Of a stretch of DNA of 64,000 nucleotides, positions 27,118-38,350 are shown piece after piece; position 1 is the first letter of the stretch; every line of letters starts with the position of its first letter. The stretch spans positions 3,355,296 through 3,419,295 of the forward strand of contig NC_021673.1 in the NCBI RefSeq assembly GCF_000247815.1. Reading direction: 5' to 3'. Source of the stretch: Ficedula albicollis. Lineage: Eukaryota; Chordata; Aves; Passeriformes; Muscicapidae. A model generated the notes under the pieces. That model made no database searches. It had not been told where the DNA came from and saw only the letters and a program-made list of their open reading frames with translations. The position numbers were made by a program, and so were the translations under genes.

Positions 27118-27403
27118 GTTCTGACAGAACCAGAGGACGCAGACTTAAACTGTGCCAAGGGAGATATAGGTTGAGTATTAGGAAGAAGTTTTTTACAGAA
27201 AGAGTGATAAAGTGCTGGAATGGTCTGCCCAGGGAGGTGGAGGAGTCACCATCCCTGGGTGTGTTTAAAAAAAGATTGGATGTGGCAACTGGTGCCATGG
27301 TTTAGTTGAGGTGTTGGAGCTGGGTTGGACCTGATGATCTTGAAGGGCTCTTCCAACCCAGTGATTCTGTGATTCTGTGACTCTGTGATTCTGTCATTCT
27401 TTA
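27118..27403 (+). mobile_element. CR1 LINE 3' region (sense), different subfamily
   Basis: Starting at 'ctgacagaaccagaggacgc', it reads through 'gagtattaggaagaagtttt', 'tggaatggtctgcccaggga', 'gattggatgtggcaactggt' and 'gatgatcttgaagggctctt', then 'ccaacccagtgattctgtg'. The 'gccatggtttagttgaggtg' block marks a subfamily unlike the commoner 'catggcagggggt' copies here. Its last 142 bp are tandemly duplicated. Confidence 0.92.
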
Positions 27404-27545
27404 TGTTTATAAAAAGATTGGATGTGGCAACTGGTGCCATGGTTTAGTTGAGGTGTTGGAGCTGGGTTGGACCTGATGATCTTGAAGGGCTCTTCCAACC
27501 CAGTGATTCTGTGATTCTGTGACTCTGTGATTCTGTGATTCTTTA
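27262..27545 (+). repeat. 142-bp tandem duplication of a CR1 3' end
   Basis: Copy 1 (27262-27403) and copy 2 (27404-27545) cover the same CR1 3' segment plus part of its octamer tail, at a constant offset of 142 with few changes (tttaaaaaaagatt versus tttataaaaagatt). The duplication therefore happened after the CR1 inserted. Confidence 0.92.
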
Positions 27546-27553
27546 ATTCTGTG

Positions 27554-27592
<39 letters not shown>

Positions 27593-27760
27593 GACTCTGT
27601 GATTTTGTGACTGTGACTCTGTGACTGATTCTTTGACTCTGTGATTCTGTGATTCTGTAATTCTGTGATTTTGTAATTCTGTGATTCTTTGACTCTGTGA
27701 TTTTGTGATTCTGTGTGTGATTCTATCATTCTGTGGTTCTGTGTCTCTGTGATTCTTACT
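27490..27760 (+). repeat. Expanded CR1 tail octamer array (GATTCTGT-like)
   Basis: Over about 260 bp, variants of the CR1 terminal octamer follow one another: gattctgt, cattctgt (four in a row), gactctgt, gattttgt, aattctgt and gattcttt. Most CR1 copies in the window keep one to three octamers, so this one has grown like a microsatellite. Minus-strand open frames rich in Ile-Thr-Glu-Ser-Gln-Asn-His-Arg are a composition effect. Confidence 0.93.
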
Positions 27761-28191
27761 CCAGTTTTCTCCAAAGGGACTCTAGAAATGGGCAGACCAC
27801 TGCAGAAGGGAGGCAAAGAGCTCATTCCAGCAGAGGTAATTGGGAGTGCTCAAGCTTATTCTCAACTTCTCTCCTCCTCCTCTCAGTGCTCATTGGGTTG
27901 GGTATTGTGCTGAAGTGGAGGATGAAAAACAAATCACCTCACAACTGAAAAAACCCCACTGTGATCCCAAAGGAATCAAATCCTTGTACAAAAGGCTGTG
28001 CTTAGAGTTGTTTTCTCAGCAAGCCTTTTTTTCTTCTTCTTTTTTTCTGGAAGGTTTCATCATTATTTTGCTGAAAAAACTCAAGGAGGGGAATAAAGTG
28101 CCTATTTCTGAAGAAAAGAAGGGAGTAGAATGAATGGGATGGCAGAGCACCAGCGTGGAGCTCAGCTAAAAGGATCAGAAAGGAAAAGATG
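27761..28191. other. No recognisable feature
   Basis: Unique-looking sequence with T-rich patches near 28025-28050. Confidence 0.45.
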
Positions 28192-28352
28192 GAGCAGCCA
28201 CAGCTTCTCTGGGCACCCTGTGCCAGGGCCTCCCCACCCTCACAGGGAAGGATTTCTTCCTAATATCCCATCTAAAGCTGCCCTCTGTCAATTTGAAGCC
28301 ATTCCCCCTTGTTCTATCATGAAATGCCTTCATCAAAAGTCTCTATCTTAGA
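28192..28352 (-). mobile_element. CR1 LINE fragment (antisense, lacking the 3' tip)
   Basis: It starts inside the element at 'gagcagccacagcttctctg'. It continues through 'gtgccagggcctccccaccc', 'ggatttcttcctaatatccc', 'atctaaagctgccctctgtc' and 'ccccttgttctatcatg'. The usual 'tggtttgggttgg' end is missing, so it has been truncated at both ends, which points to later deletion. Confidence 0.88.
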
Positions 28353-28441
28353 GGCCCCATGAGGTGACATTCAAGTAATCCAGTTTAGGGGTAAGGAAAA
28401 TTTTTACTTTGAGTTTTAAAAGGTGATGCAATCTCCTCAAT

Positions 28442-28552
28442 GGAAAAAAAAAATAAACAAATAAACTAAACAAACAAAAAAAATTTAAAAAAAATAAAAA
28501 GAACAAATAAAAAGAGAAAAAGAAAGAAAAAATAAGGAAGGAAAAAAGTTGA
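28442..28552 (+). repeat. A-rich low-complexity tract
   Basis: About 110 bp of irregular aaat, aaac and aaag units with almost no C or G-rich interruption. No retroposon body is attached. Confidence 0.85.
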
Positions 28553-29400
28553 GATGTATTAACACTCCTGCAGGATGACAAAAGATATTAAAACAACTAA
28601 ATTTTCCACAAACTAGATAATTCCAAATTTTTCCCCTCTAACATAATTATCCACTGTGATCCCTCAGACTGGGTTTATACCACAGAGAATGTTCCTAATG
28701 CCACTTTTATTAGGTGATGTAGCAGAGTTCTTGCTTTTAGGATTGTCTGCCTGTATTTGGGGCTGTCTCAGTGCTGTGCTGCTGAGGAGCACCAGGAAAC
28801 ATCTCTCTCACAGCCACTTATTGCTTTGCACACTTGGTTTTGATCAATATTTATGGCTTGAGTTAACAGGGTGGAAAAAATAAAAGAGAGAGAGAGAGGG
28901 AGACTTGCAGTGTCAGTGTTTGTCTCCTGCTGGTAACAAAAATGGGATCCCAAGGTGACTGCAGATCCAGCCCTGGTGAATCCCATCCCCATCCTCCTCC
29001 TTGGGAACTCTGATTTTTGCCTCATTCTTTCACCTTCAGCACCCCAGCAGAAGCAGTGGGCTGGTTGATCACCAGTGTTTAAATATCTGGGAGCAGCTCT
29101 TGAGCAGAAACATCTCAATGCAATTCTCAGGAAACAAAATCTCTGATGGCACACAGAGGCATCCTGAGAGTGAATAACCAATCTCAGGGATTTCTGGGCA
29201 GATAAACCACTGCCAGAGGAGTGATCAGTTCCACCAACACAATTCCCCCATCAATGCAGCAGAAGGGATTTGGTATGTTTGTAATTCATTGTTGTTTAAC
29301 CACATGCAGCATCTCTGTCTTGGGCATCTGTAAGCTTAAAAATAACAATTTAATGTCGTTTAGTGATGCCCCGGACACCACTGAGTGTAGGAAGGCACAT
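28553..29400. other. No recognisable feature
   Basis: Unique-looking sequence with a short GA run at about 28883-28902. A 137-codon minus-strand open frame (28768-29181) is unrecognised and not supported by splice or codon evidence. Confidence 0.5.
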
Positions 29401-29550
29401 TACCTGTTTTATGGTATTTGTCTCATTAAATCTTTTAATTTCTCTGGTAATGCATATTAACAAATAATGACTTCTTACCTGTTTTATGGTATTTGTCTCA
29501 TTAAATGTTTTAATTTCTCTGTTAATGCATATTAACAAATAATGACTTTC
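29401..29550. repeat. 75-bp tandem duplication
   Basis: Copies 29401-29475 and 29476-29550 differ at three or four bases (aaatctttt/aaatgtttt, ctctggtaat/ctctgttaat, gacttct/gactttc). Confidence 0.92.
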
Positions 29551-30042
29551 AGTGGGAGATTTGGCCTTTGTCTTTAACCCTATATCATAGTCATATTATT
29601 TATGTTTTATAAATATTACATTTTCAGAGCCTGAGAACATGCAGCTCTGAATTAGGATCAGCACAGATGTGCCCCTCTCAAGGACATGCAGTGAACAGGT
29701 GATGAAAAATAACTTTGGACCTCAATTCCCCATCCCTGATGTTTCAAAGGAACAATAAAACCACACAATTCTTTCAGAGATGCCATAGAAGAGAGGCCCA
29801 GACTCACAGTCAGCAGGGACCTGTGGATTAGCCACAATAAAACCAAAATAAGCAGTAATTAATTACTGACATTTTCACAGGAGCTTGAGAGACAGGGAAA
29901 CACAATCACACCCAGTTCCTTGCTTCAATCACAAGAGCTGAACTCCAGAACATCTCAGACAAGGTGTGACAATTAGAGGGTTTTTCTTCTTACACATTAT
30001 GAAAAATTCAGACACGTCCACCTAAATCCATTTTCTGAGGAG

Positions 30043-30162
30043 TTGAGAGCAGCAGATACAGGAGGAGAGCAGAGATGGAACAGCAAATGACCAGAAAAAA
30101 AATTGAGAGCAGCAGATACAGGAGGAGAGCAGAGGTGGAACAGCAAATGACCAGAAAAAACC
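30043..30162. repeat. 60-bp tandem duplication
   Basis: Copies 30043-30102 and 30103-30162 are joined in an A-run. They differ at one base (cagagatgg/cagaggtgg) and in A-run length. Sixty is divisible by three, so open frames show a 20-residue peptide repeat, which is a consequence and not evidence of coding. Confidence 0.93.
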
Positions 30163-31710
30163 AGATGAAGCCTCTGGTCCTCAGCACAGCCTGGGCAGAA
30201 TATCCAGAAATGTTTCCTACCAACAGCTGGAACCTTCCTGCATGCTGGAAAATCTTCTCTGGTTGAAGCCAACCCCGAACACTCCTGACTGGTTTTTTTT
30301 TCCCCACATTGCTATGGGATGGGATCCCCAAAAGTTGAGATTTTGGAAGGGTAATGTACTGTGTAAAAATTTGGATTAGCATGAAACAACACATTTGAGA
30401 GCAGTTCTTGCTGCAGGTGTGTTACACATCCAGCTCACTCTTTCCAATTTTTTCATATTTTTTTTCCTTTTTCTAAGATTTTATGTATTATAACTATTTA
30501 CTATTGCTCTATCAAGAATACTCTGCCATTATAAACAAACTCAAAGTTTCCTTATGGACCATGATGTAAAAATACAATTTATAACTTAATCCTGCAAAAA
30601 GTGCATTTCCTACCGTGTGTGATTCCTTATCTGAATGCTTTACTTCATTTGGCATCAGGATAGGAGCATAAAAGATGTGCAAAAATGAATTTATCACACA
30701 TGCACTGCTCATGAGGCCTCCTTAGAAAACCTTACCAGTAACCACACAAATTTTCCTGAGCTGAACCTCTAGGAGGTTTCAAAAAGCTCAGCAATGTCTT
30801 ACCAAATAGCATTGCAGAATTACTAGAAACCAAACTGATCCAAACAAAACCCAGTGCCAGATTGCACACCCACCCTCAAATCCCTCTTTTGCTCTTTTAC
30901 CACTGCAGGGCAGGGCTGGATTTAAGGAGGGACAGCGTGCAGGGACTGAGATGGGCTCCTGCTTCCAGCAGATCTCCCCCTTAAGGGGAGACTTCATTCC
31001 AAAGAAAGCAGCAGGGCTTGGCTGCCTCTCGGGCCCTGGCAGATCAGCCACAGGTCTCGCTGTCAGAGCCTTGTCATGACCCAGATTCTGCTCCAGCATC
31101 TTCTGCCTTTTGTGCCACACAGGAGTCTCCTCGCAAAAGGGATTCGTTACTGAATCTGGATTTTATTAACCTGCCAGCACAAGTCCTGTTCTCGGCTCCA
31201 GCAAGGTGCAGCAGTTAATCTGCATTTAATAAGGAGTTAATAAACAGACATTTCTGAAGTGTTGGCAGATCCAGGGACCCTGAGGATGCAGAACTGGTGG
31301 CACAGGGGCTCCTCCCAGGGCAGCTGAAGCCTCAGCTGTGCTGTTTGCAGTTGACTGCAATGCACAGCCTTCAAAAATCAGAACCTTTTGCATATTTAAA
31401 CAAGAGACAATTTTTCTTTTTTTCTTTCTATTTTTTTTTTTAAAAAGGCTTTAGAGCCAAAGTATAAATGGTCGCAGCTCTACATGACAGATAAGAAGTG
31501 CTGGCTGATATAGTCAAGCATCTCTTCCTAAATTTAAAGAGCTAAAGCTGGAGAAGTGTCAATAATTTGGCAACCCTGGGAAAGAAGGGAGAGTTCTGCT
31601 GAGGTTTTTGTGCATGCCATGTAAGTGGGGTCCCTGACTGGTGACTAAGAGACCCCAATCTCATGTATTTGAACTTGAAAATACCTTGAAAGATCCTACT
31701 TCATCTGTGA
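30163..31710. other. No recognisable feature
   Basis: Unique-looking sequence with T-rich patches near 30290-30300 and 31410-31445. No gene is recognised. Confidence 0.5.
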
Positions 31711-31890
31711 CATGGAATTACAGAGCATGCTCAGTTGGAAGGACCACTGAGTCAGGACACTCCAAAAATCCCACCAGGTGAGAGAATTGTCCAGACGTTC
31801 CTTGAGCTCTCCCTGAGCAACCTGTTCCAGTGCCTGACCAACCTCTGGGGAGAAGAAACCTTTCCTGATTTCCAACCACATCATAACCTC
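31711..31890 (-). mobile_element. CR1 LINE fragment (antisense, diverged subfamily)
   Basis: 'aattacagagcatgctcagt', then 'tggaaggaccactgagtca', 'gagaattgtccagacgttcc', 'ttgagctctccctgagcaac', 'ctgttccagtgcctgaccaa' and 'agaagaaacctttcctgatt'. This matches the CR1 type whose reverse complement reads 'attgtccaaacgcttcttga' and 'ggtgaagaaccttttcctaa'. It is clearly older than most other copies here. Confidence 0.82.
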
Positions 31891-32320
31891 AGTGATACTG
31901 GTTCTGGAATCCTCAGCCATCCTTGATTCCCACTGCCTTGATGTGTTTTGACCTAACACCCACCCCAGCAGCACAAGCCAAATTTTGCCTCTTTCTCAGT
32001 GGTGGCTGCTGAGAACCACACAAGAATTGCAACCCAACCTCAAAAACCTTCCCTGCCTGGCAGGACAGCCATGAGTTTGTACCTGTGTCTTGGTCTTAAA
32101 CCAAAACCTCAGAAAAGGCTCTTGCTTAGTTTCTCCTGGATTTCCCCACATAAATGCCTGCCCAGAACCTGAAGTGCCCAGGATTTCTCAGTTACTGACC
32201 TTTAACAGCTTCATCTTCACCTCCCTGCTCATATCCAGGTGCTCATTTCTCTTCTGCTGATGAATTTCCAGTTACAGAAAGAAAACTCAGTTCCAGCATG
32301 TACATTAATTTTACTTCTCA

Positions 32321-32736
32321 GGGAGTTTAGGCACAGGCTGAGAGAGCTGGGGGTGCTCACCTGGAGAGGAGAAGGCTCCAGGGAGAACTTTGAGCCTTTT
32401 CCAGAGCCTTCCAGAGCCTAAAGGGGCTCCAGGAGAGCTGGAGAGGGACTGGGGACAAGGGATGGAGGGACAGGACACAGGGAATGGCTTCACACTGCCA
32501 GAGGCAGGGATGGAAAAGGTGTTAGAAATTCTTTACTGTGACACTGGAAGAGGTGCCCAGGGAAGCTGTGGCTGCCCCTGGATCCCTGGCAGTGCCCAAG
32601 GTCAGGTTGGATAGGACTTGGAGCAGCCTGGGATGGTGGAAGGTATCCCTGCCCATGGGAGGGGTGGAACTGGATGAGCTTTAAGGTCCTTTCCAACCCA
32701 AACCATTCCATAATTCTCTGATTCTCTGGTTTTCTG
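32321..32736 (+). mobile_element. CR1 LINE 3' region (sense, about 415 bp)
   Basis: It starts at 'gggagtttaggcacaggctg' and passes 'gagctgggggtgctcacctg' and 'gagaggagaaggctccaggg'. It then reaches 'gcccctggatccctggcagt' and 'ggtcctttccaacccaaacc' and ends in 'ataattctctgattctctgg'. It keeps more of the upstream 3' region than most copies here. There is no intact reading frame. Confidence 0.95.
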
Positions 32737-34271
32737 ATAATTGTCCATCCTAGAGCCAGACATGCAGAGCATTTGTTCTCCATTTATTTCTGAATTTCAA
32801 CATGACCAAACAAAAAAATAATATCATTCCAAAGCCCTTGAAATGGTAATGTTAAATTGTGCAATGCTCTAATTTATTCAAATTGAAGTTAATAGAAAGA
32901 AGAAAGTTTCATTTTCCAGGGAGAATGGCAGGATCAGAAATGGGAGCAGCTCTTTTGGCTGCTTTGATTTCCCTGCTCTCAGAAGAAAACATTAACACAT
33001 GTAAATACTCTCTGTGTAATCCGTGCTGAAGGGAGAAACAGAGCAGGGATTCCTCTGCCAGGAGAGCAAATTGCTGTCATACTTCAGCTAAACAAAGATT
33101 TGAAAGCAAAACTGGTGAAACCTCTTTTATATTGTCCCTCATGGATTATTCTGGGTGATTCCAGTATGTTAACTCATTTATTTGATCCTCAAGATTACCG
33201 TGTCCAGAATTTCTACACTCCACCTTTGATAACAGATAAATATTTCATATTTTCACATGTGAAAAAAAAATCACAAAGCTCTGAATAATACAAACAGTGC
33301 CCCAAAATACCATAAAGCAGTATTGAGAATAGAATTTTCTCTAGATTAGTTATTTGTACACATCCCTGTCAAATTCCCTTTTTTCTTCCTTGCAATATAT
33401 TAAATAATTTCTTCCCCAGTTTTAACAGCTATTTTACAATGGCTTTTGCCAGCTCCTGCAGCTGCTTGGTGGTTGGTTTTTTCCCCAGATCCATGAGAAC
33501 AGCTGGAAAATTCCCACTGCACATCTCAACATCCCAAAATTCCCCTTTGCAGGCAGAGCCTTGCAGTGGGGAGCTGCCCTCAGTACAAGATGAGCTCCCC
33601 TAAAATACTGATTGTCATCCCCAAAGCATCATTTTGGATTTTGTTAACAGAGGTGCTGCAAAAATCCAGGGATACAAAAGGGAAAAGAAGTTCCATTTCT
33701 ATTTTTGCATTCCCTAAATAAAATAGCTGCAGAATTCGTGTTATAACCAGAAGGTGAAAAACAATGGAAAATAAACTTTATTATTTTTTTGTTCCTGTCT
33801 ACAGCTTTAATTCACAGGAAAAAAAAATCCCTTGAATATTAAAAGAGAATCAGGTGGATAAATGGAATAAATAAGCTGCTGTGAAGAAGGAAAAATATAT
33901 CAATGCAAAAGTGAAGGCATTGCTTAGAAACAGCACCCAGGTGTCCCCAGCTGCTCTGCCATGTGCTGTCCAGGGACATGGATTTTGGGGGTGAGAATAA
34001 TTTAGATGTCAGGCCATGTGTAAAGAAATGTGTGTGAAAAGGCAGAAAAATAGAGATGTTTGATCATCACTTCAGTGCCATGGAATAATGACCTGATGCC
34101 ACCAGATCCAACTGATCAAATTTTTGAGGGTTTGAGCTACAAAAGAGATGGAATACACAACCCAACATTCTTTTTTTTTTTTTTTAATTTTATTTCAGGA
34201 TAGCTGGAGACACAAAGCTCAGAATGTCTGAAAGCCCAGAGTCAGACAGAGCTCCTCACCCCTGGACAAAT
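32737..34271. other. No recognisable feature
   Basis: AT-rich unique-looking sequence with a T-run at about 34171-34186. Confidence 0.5.
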
Positions 34272-34357
34272 GGGCCTCCCCACCCCAACAGGGAGGAATT
34301 TCTTCCTCAGATCCCATCTCAATCTTTCAGTTCAAAGCCAATAATCCTTGTCCTGAG
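34272..34357 (-). mobile_element. CR1 LINE internal fragment (antisense)
   Basis: 'gcctccccaccccaacaggg', then 'aggaatttcttcctcagatc', 'ccatctcaatctttcag' and 'ataatccttgtcctgag'. Only this middle block of the CR1 3' region is recognisable. The 3' tip is missing. Confidence 0.7.
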
Positions 34358-36576
34358 GTGAGCTCCAGTCTGGATACTCTTCTGCCTAACAAGGTTATTG
34401 AGTTTCTTGTGAAATTTGTCTTTCTCTAAGGAATTAAGAAAAAAATCTCTGCCTAAACATTCACATGAAACTGTTGGAACATTAATTTTTCTGAGAATGT
34501 GGTTCTCCTGTCAAATCCAGTTGAACTGACCCACAGCATTCAATACATGGATGGCATGGAGGAACAGAAAAATAAATTTATTTACATATATGTGATTATA
34601 TCAGTTTGCTGTCCTTAGGGTATTAAAAGCCCTTCAGCATCTTTCAACCCATTCCCACTGATGGTGCAAAATTCCTGCCCTTCCCACAGCTGCTCTGAAA
34701 ATGAAGTTGTCCTGGGAATTCCTGCAGTAAATTCATCATTTTGGGGGGCAAATCTTTTAAAATGAAAATACCCAGTGAGAGTCAATAGTTATTTTAAATG
34801 AGATGCAGTTTGCTCACCTGGTGTTTCTGTTTAGTTCAGGCACAATAAACAACATATAATGCCCAAAAGGTTTAGATTTCACACATCCACGTTGCAGGAA
34901 GAAGCACTAAAATGGATTTAGATTAAAATTCCATGAGAATTTAATTGCTATTGAAGAGCAAATCTGTTATTTGTTTTACGTTTTTTAAATAATGGAGAAA
35001 ATCATCATAACTGGCTAACAGAGACCTAATAACTAAAACCAGCTTAGCCAGAGGGCAGCAGAAAAAAAAAAATAAAGGAACATTTTTATATCTCTGAGGA
35101 AGTGAAACCAACTAGCTACCCTTGAGCTTTAGCATATCTACAATTCTATCAAATCTACATTTTGGATTATCAGTTATCTTGCAAGCCTTTAGCAAACAAG
35201 AAAGAATAAAGCAAAGCTCTAAAACAGTTTTATGCCAAATATCAAAAATGTTCAGATGTGGTTATCAGGGAAAAAAAGAAACAAATTAAAATCTCTGGAC
35301 TTCCCCTTCCCAAATGTGCAAATATCAGTAGGTGAAATTGTTGATAGATTGTTTTGGAAATCTTCAAATCAAAGCTTGGATTTAGCCTAAATAACCCCTG
35401 AACAACACATTTGGTCTCAGATTCTGAGCTGGAGAGAGACTATGGGGCCAAAGTCATTTGGAAAGGGGACACAGCAGATAAAGTGTTTTCTGCTGTGTAA
35501 AGCTCTTAGAGAATTCATATTCTCTCAGAGAATTCTGCCCTCCATAAGGAGCCCACTGAGCAAGAAAAGAAATGTGTTACTGGGAAGGGCAGAACAGTAA
35601 AACCCTTTATCCCTTTGAAATCCTCCAGAGAAATCCAGAGCCAGAGGAGCTGGAACAGTGAGGTCAGCACTGGACACAAACAAAGGCTGGGAAACCATCA
35701 AACTCCCCAGCACAAATTAAATCTGGCTGAAAGATGTTCCTTGGGACTATTTGCCCTCAACATGTTGATTGGATTTACAGCCTAAACCATATTGATAGCA
35801 GAAGAAAAAAGCAAAAACCCTCAAACTACTGGCATTTGTTCCTTTTTAAAAGAGCTGAGGAGGGTTAAAAAGTGTTCATTTCCATATTGTTTCTTGTTTG
35901 AAGAAAATAAGCATTTAGGAATCTCAGATGGTTTAAAAAAATAAAAAGGGAAAGTGGTTGAAATTGAAATTGGATTACTTGAACTCTACTGGAAATAATA
36001 ACTCTATGAAAGTACTACAGAATATTTTTGTTTTTCTGTGGGGAAAATATTTTTGCTGTTTTATTTAAAATACGTCTTCTTTGGGTTTGGGGTGTTTTTT
36101 ATGGTGATTCTGAAGCATTTAATGGACGCATTTGTCATATTTTTTTTACTCCAGACACAAAGATCCATTGGCATCTGCCCTCACTCATACAAGAATATAC
36201 ATTTAATATTCAATTTTAGAAAGGTTTTCCAGGAACCAACAGTAGTAAACAGCATTTTAACCTTACAAACCACCCTACCAAGATGAGTCACAAGATACTG
36301 AAAATTCAAGACAATCAGTTGGGCAAGGGTGAGTTACTGTCATTTATTCCTGATGCAAATAACATTTATAAATGCCCAACAAAAATGAGATTTCTAAAAA
36401 CTAGAGACCAAAGTCTAGTCTAAGATAATTTTTAAGGGCCCTGCAGTAAAGAGAGCATTAGGAGGATTTTAGGATGGGCTATACCAAAACCCAGAGGTGT
36501 CTATCACTAAGTTCAGAAGAACACTATGTATAGGAGAATGAAAATTATATATTAATATAGATAAATATCTTAATCT
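34358..36576. other. No recognisable feature
   Basis: About 2.2 kb of AT-rich unique-looking sequence. No gene or repeat is recognised apart from short A and T runs. Confidence 0.5.
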
Positions 36577-36747
36577 GAGGCCCTGGCACAGGTTGTCCCA
36601 TCCCTGGAAGTGTCCAAGGCCAGGTTGGACACTGGGGTTTGGAGCAGCCTGGGACAGTGGGAGGTGTCCCTGCCCATGGCAGGGGTGGCACTGGGTGATC
36701 TTTAAGGTCCCTTCCAACCCAAACCATTCCAGGATTCTCTGATTCTA
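36577..36747 (+). mobile_element. CR1 LINE 3' region (sense)
   Basis: 'ggccctggcacaggttgtcc', then 'ccatccctggaagtgtccaa', 'gtgtccctgcccatggcagg', 'ggtcccttccaacccaaacc' and 'attccaggattctctgattc'. The 3' end is well preserved. Confidence 0.95.
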
Positions 36748-38231
36748 ATCCAGACATCCAGCACTTAGGGGGCTAATTGTTGCTCTAAGTGAATTTCCTG
36801 ACTTATTTAGGAGCAGAACTCAGCTGTAACACACACGGAGGAAAGCACAGAGGCAGCTCTGATTCATTCATGGTGTCTTTTTAGGCAAAGCTGGCATTAT
36901 ATGGAATAAAGACACCACAAAGATTAACAGATTTTGGTGTAGATGGGATCCATCGCTCCAAAATCTGCACTTCCAAGTGATTTCCACATGGGGAGAATAA
37001 ACCTGAGAGAAACACAACTTTCCTGTCAGGAGCACGGGTTTCCCTGGAGCGAGCAACTCACCCCTTGCCCAGGGGAACAGAGAGGGTTTGTGGAGCTGGG
37101 CTCTGTGCCCCTGGGGACTGCAGGGACAGCAGCTCGGGGGGTTTAGAGCTGGCAGTGCTTCTAAGGGGCCTCACAGCTGGTTGGTTAAACAGCCATTTCT
37201 TATTGTTTTTGGGAAAAAAAAAGCCCTGGAAGCCCCTCAAGCCTGGCAAGCTCTGCTTTCCCAAACTTACAGCTGTGCTCAGCTGATCTCTGGAGGTTTG
37301 GAGTTTGTGGGGTGGGAGCTGGGGTGGGCACTGGCCCCAGCTGCTCCCCAGGGAGTTTCCAGCATCTCACTGATCCCAGGCAGGGCCCAGTAGCTGCCAC
37401 AGGACACACATCCACTCTGAGAAGCAGCAGGGTTTATTTCACAGATCAGGAAAAAACCCTTTATTGCAAGCCCTGGTGAGAGGGGCAGAAGGGAATATAA
37501 AAAACCAAATCTCTGCTAGAGGAGTAGTGCTGTAAATGTGATTTTTTTTTTCATATTTTGGTCCTCTCTTCCTGCTCTTTTGCTTTTATTTTCTCCTCCT
37601 CTCCATGCAGCTTTGGTTGTGCATCACAGCTCTCTCCTCGAGCTGCCTGCACAGGAAATCCTCCTGGGCTGCTGACTCAGCAAACCCAAGGAATTGCAGG
37701 CAACACTCTTGCTAGAGACTTGAAAACTATTCCTCCAGGAGCTGGGTATTAACAGCTGAACAGCACAAAAAAATCACTGATTCTGATTTTGCTTTTTTTT
37801 TTTTTTCCCTTAATTAGAGCTTTCTTTTTTTTAAGAACCCTTTCTAATGCCTGATTTATTATTTGACTGCTCATCCAACCCTCCTGCAAGCTGCAAAACC
37901 AGCAGGTAAAAAAAAATCATATTAATTAACACCCATAAATCAGTGTTGTCATCATTTTATTTGCCTTTCACAGAAATTATTGCAACTTCCAGAGGGGGAA
38001 AAAAAGGGAATATTTTAATATAATATAGGGCAACTATTTTTTTACTTTGTTACCTGCTGCTTTGCATTTCTAAGCCTGAGATATCTTAGTCTGTCTAAAG
38101 AAAAGTTGTGGTAGATATCTGTGTTTGTTCACAGTGTTGTGAACCACATTTTGGTGGAATATGTGTATTTTTGGACTTTTTTTCTCCCCCTGTCATTCAG
38201 CTTTTGTGCAAATCAGCTTAACAAGATAAAA
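36748..38231. other. No recognisable feature, locally GC-richer
   Basis: 36990-37700 is richer in G and C than its surroundings but has few CpGs, so it is not an island. Two TTTATT motifs near 37434 and 37459 would be polyadenylation signals on the minus strand, but nothing else supports a gene end there. Confidence 0.45.
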
Positions 38232-38350
38232 AATCTTGAAGACCTGGCTGGACAGGGCTCTGAAAATCCTGGAGTGGTGGGAGCTGTCCCTGACAGCACC
38301 TGACCTTTAAGGTCCCTGCCAACCCAAACCATTCTATAATTCTATAATTG
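38232..38350 (+). mobile_element. CR1 LINE 3' fragment (sense)
   Basis: 'gaagacctggctggacaggg', then 'ggagtggtgggagctgtccc' and 'cctttaaggtccctgccaac', then 'ccaaaccattctataattct' with a doubled tail octamer (ctataatt). Confidence 0.92.

Noticed and set aside
27360..27760. CRISPR-like array of short repeats
   Set aside because: There are no unique spacers. The units are contiguous octamers of a CR1 tail in an animal genome.
27568..27825. Minus-strand frame rich in Ile-Thr-Glu-Ser-Gln-Asn-His-Arg
   Set aside because: Reverse translation of the expanded CR1 octamer tail.
29997..30272. Minus-strand frame with a 20-residue repeated peptide
   Set aside because: The repeat comes from a 60-bp DNA duplication, a multiple of three, and not from protein-level repeats.
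37434..37464. Two TTTATT motifs as minus-strand polyadenylation signals of a gene end
   Set aside because: The hexamer is common in AT-rich DNA, and no coding sequence lies on the minus strand to the right.
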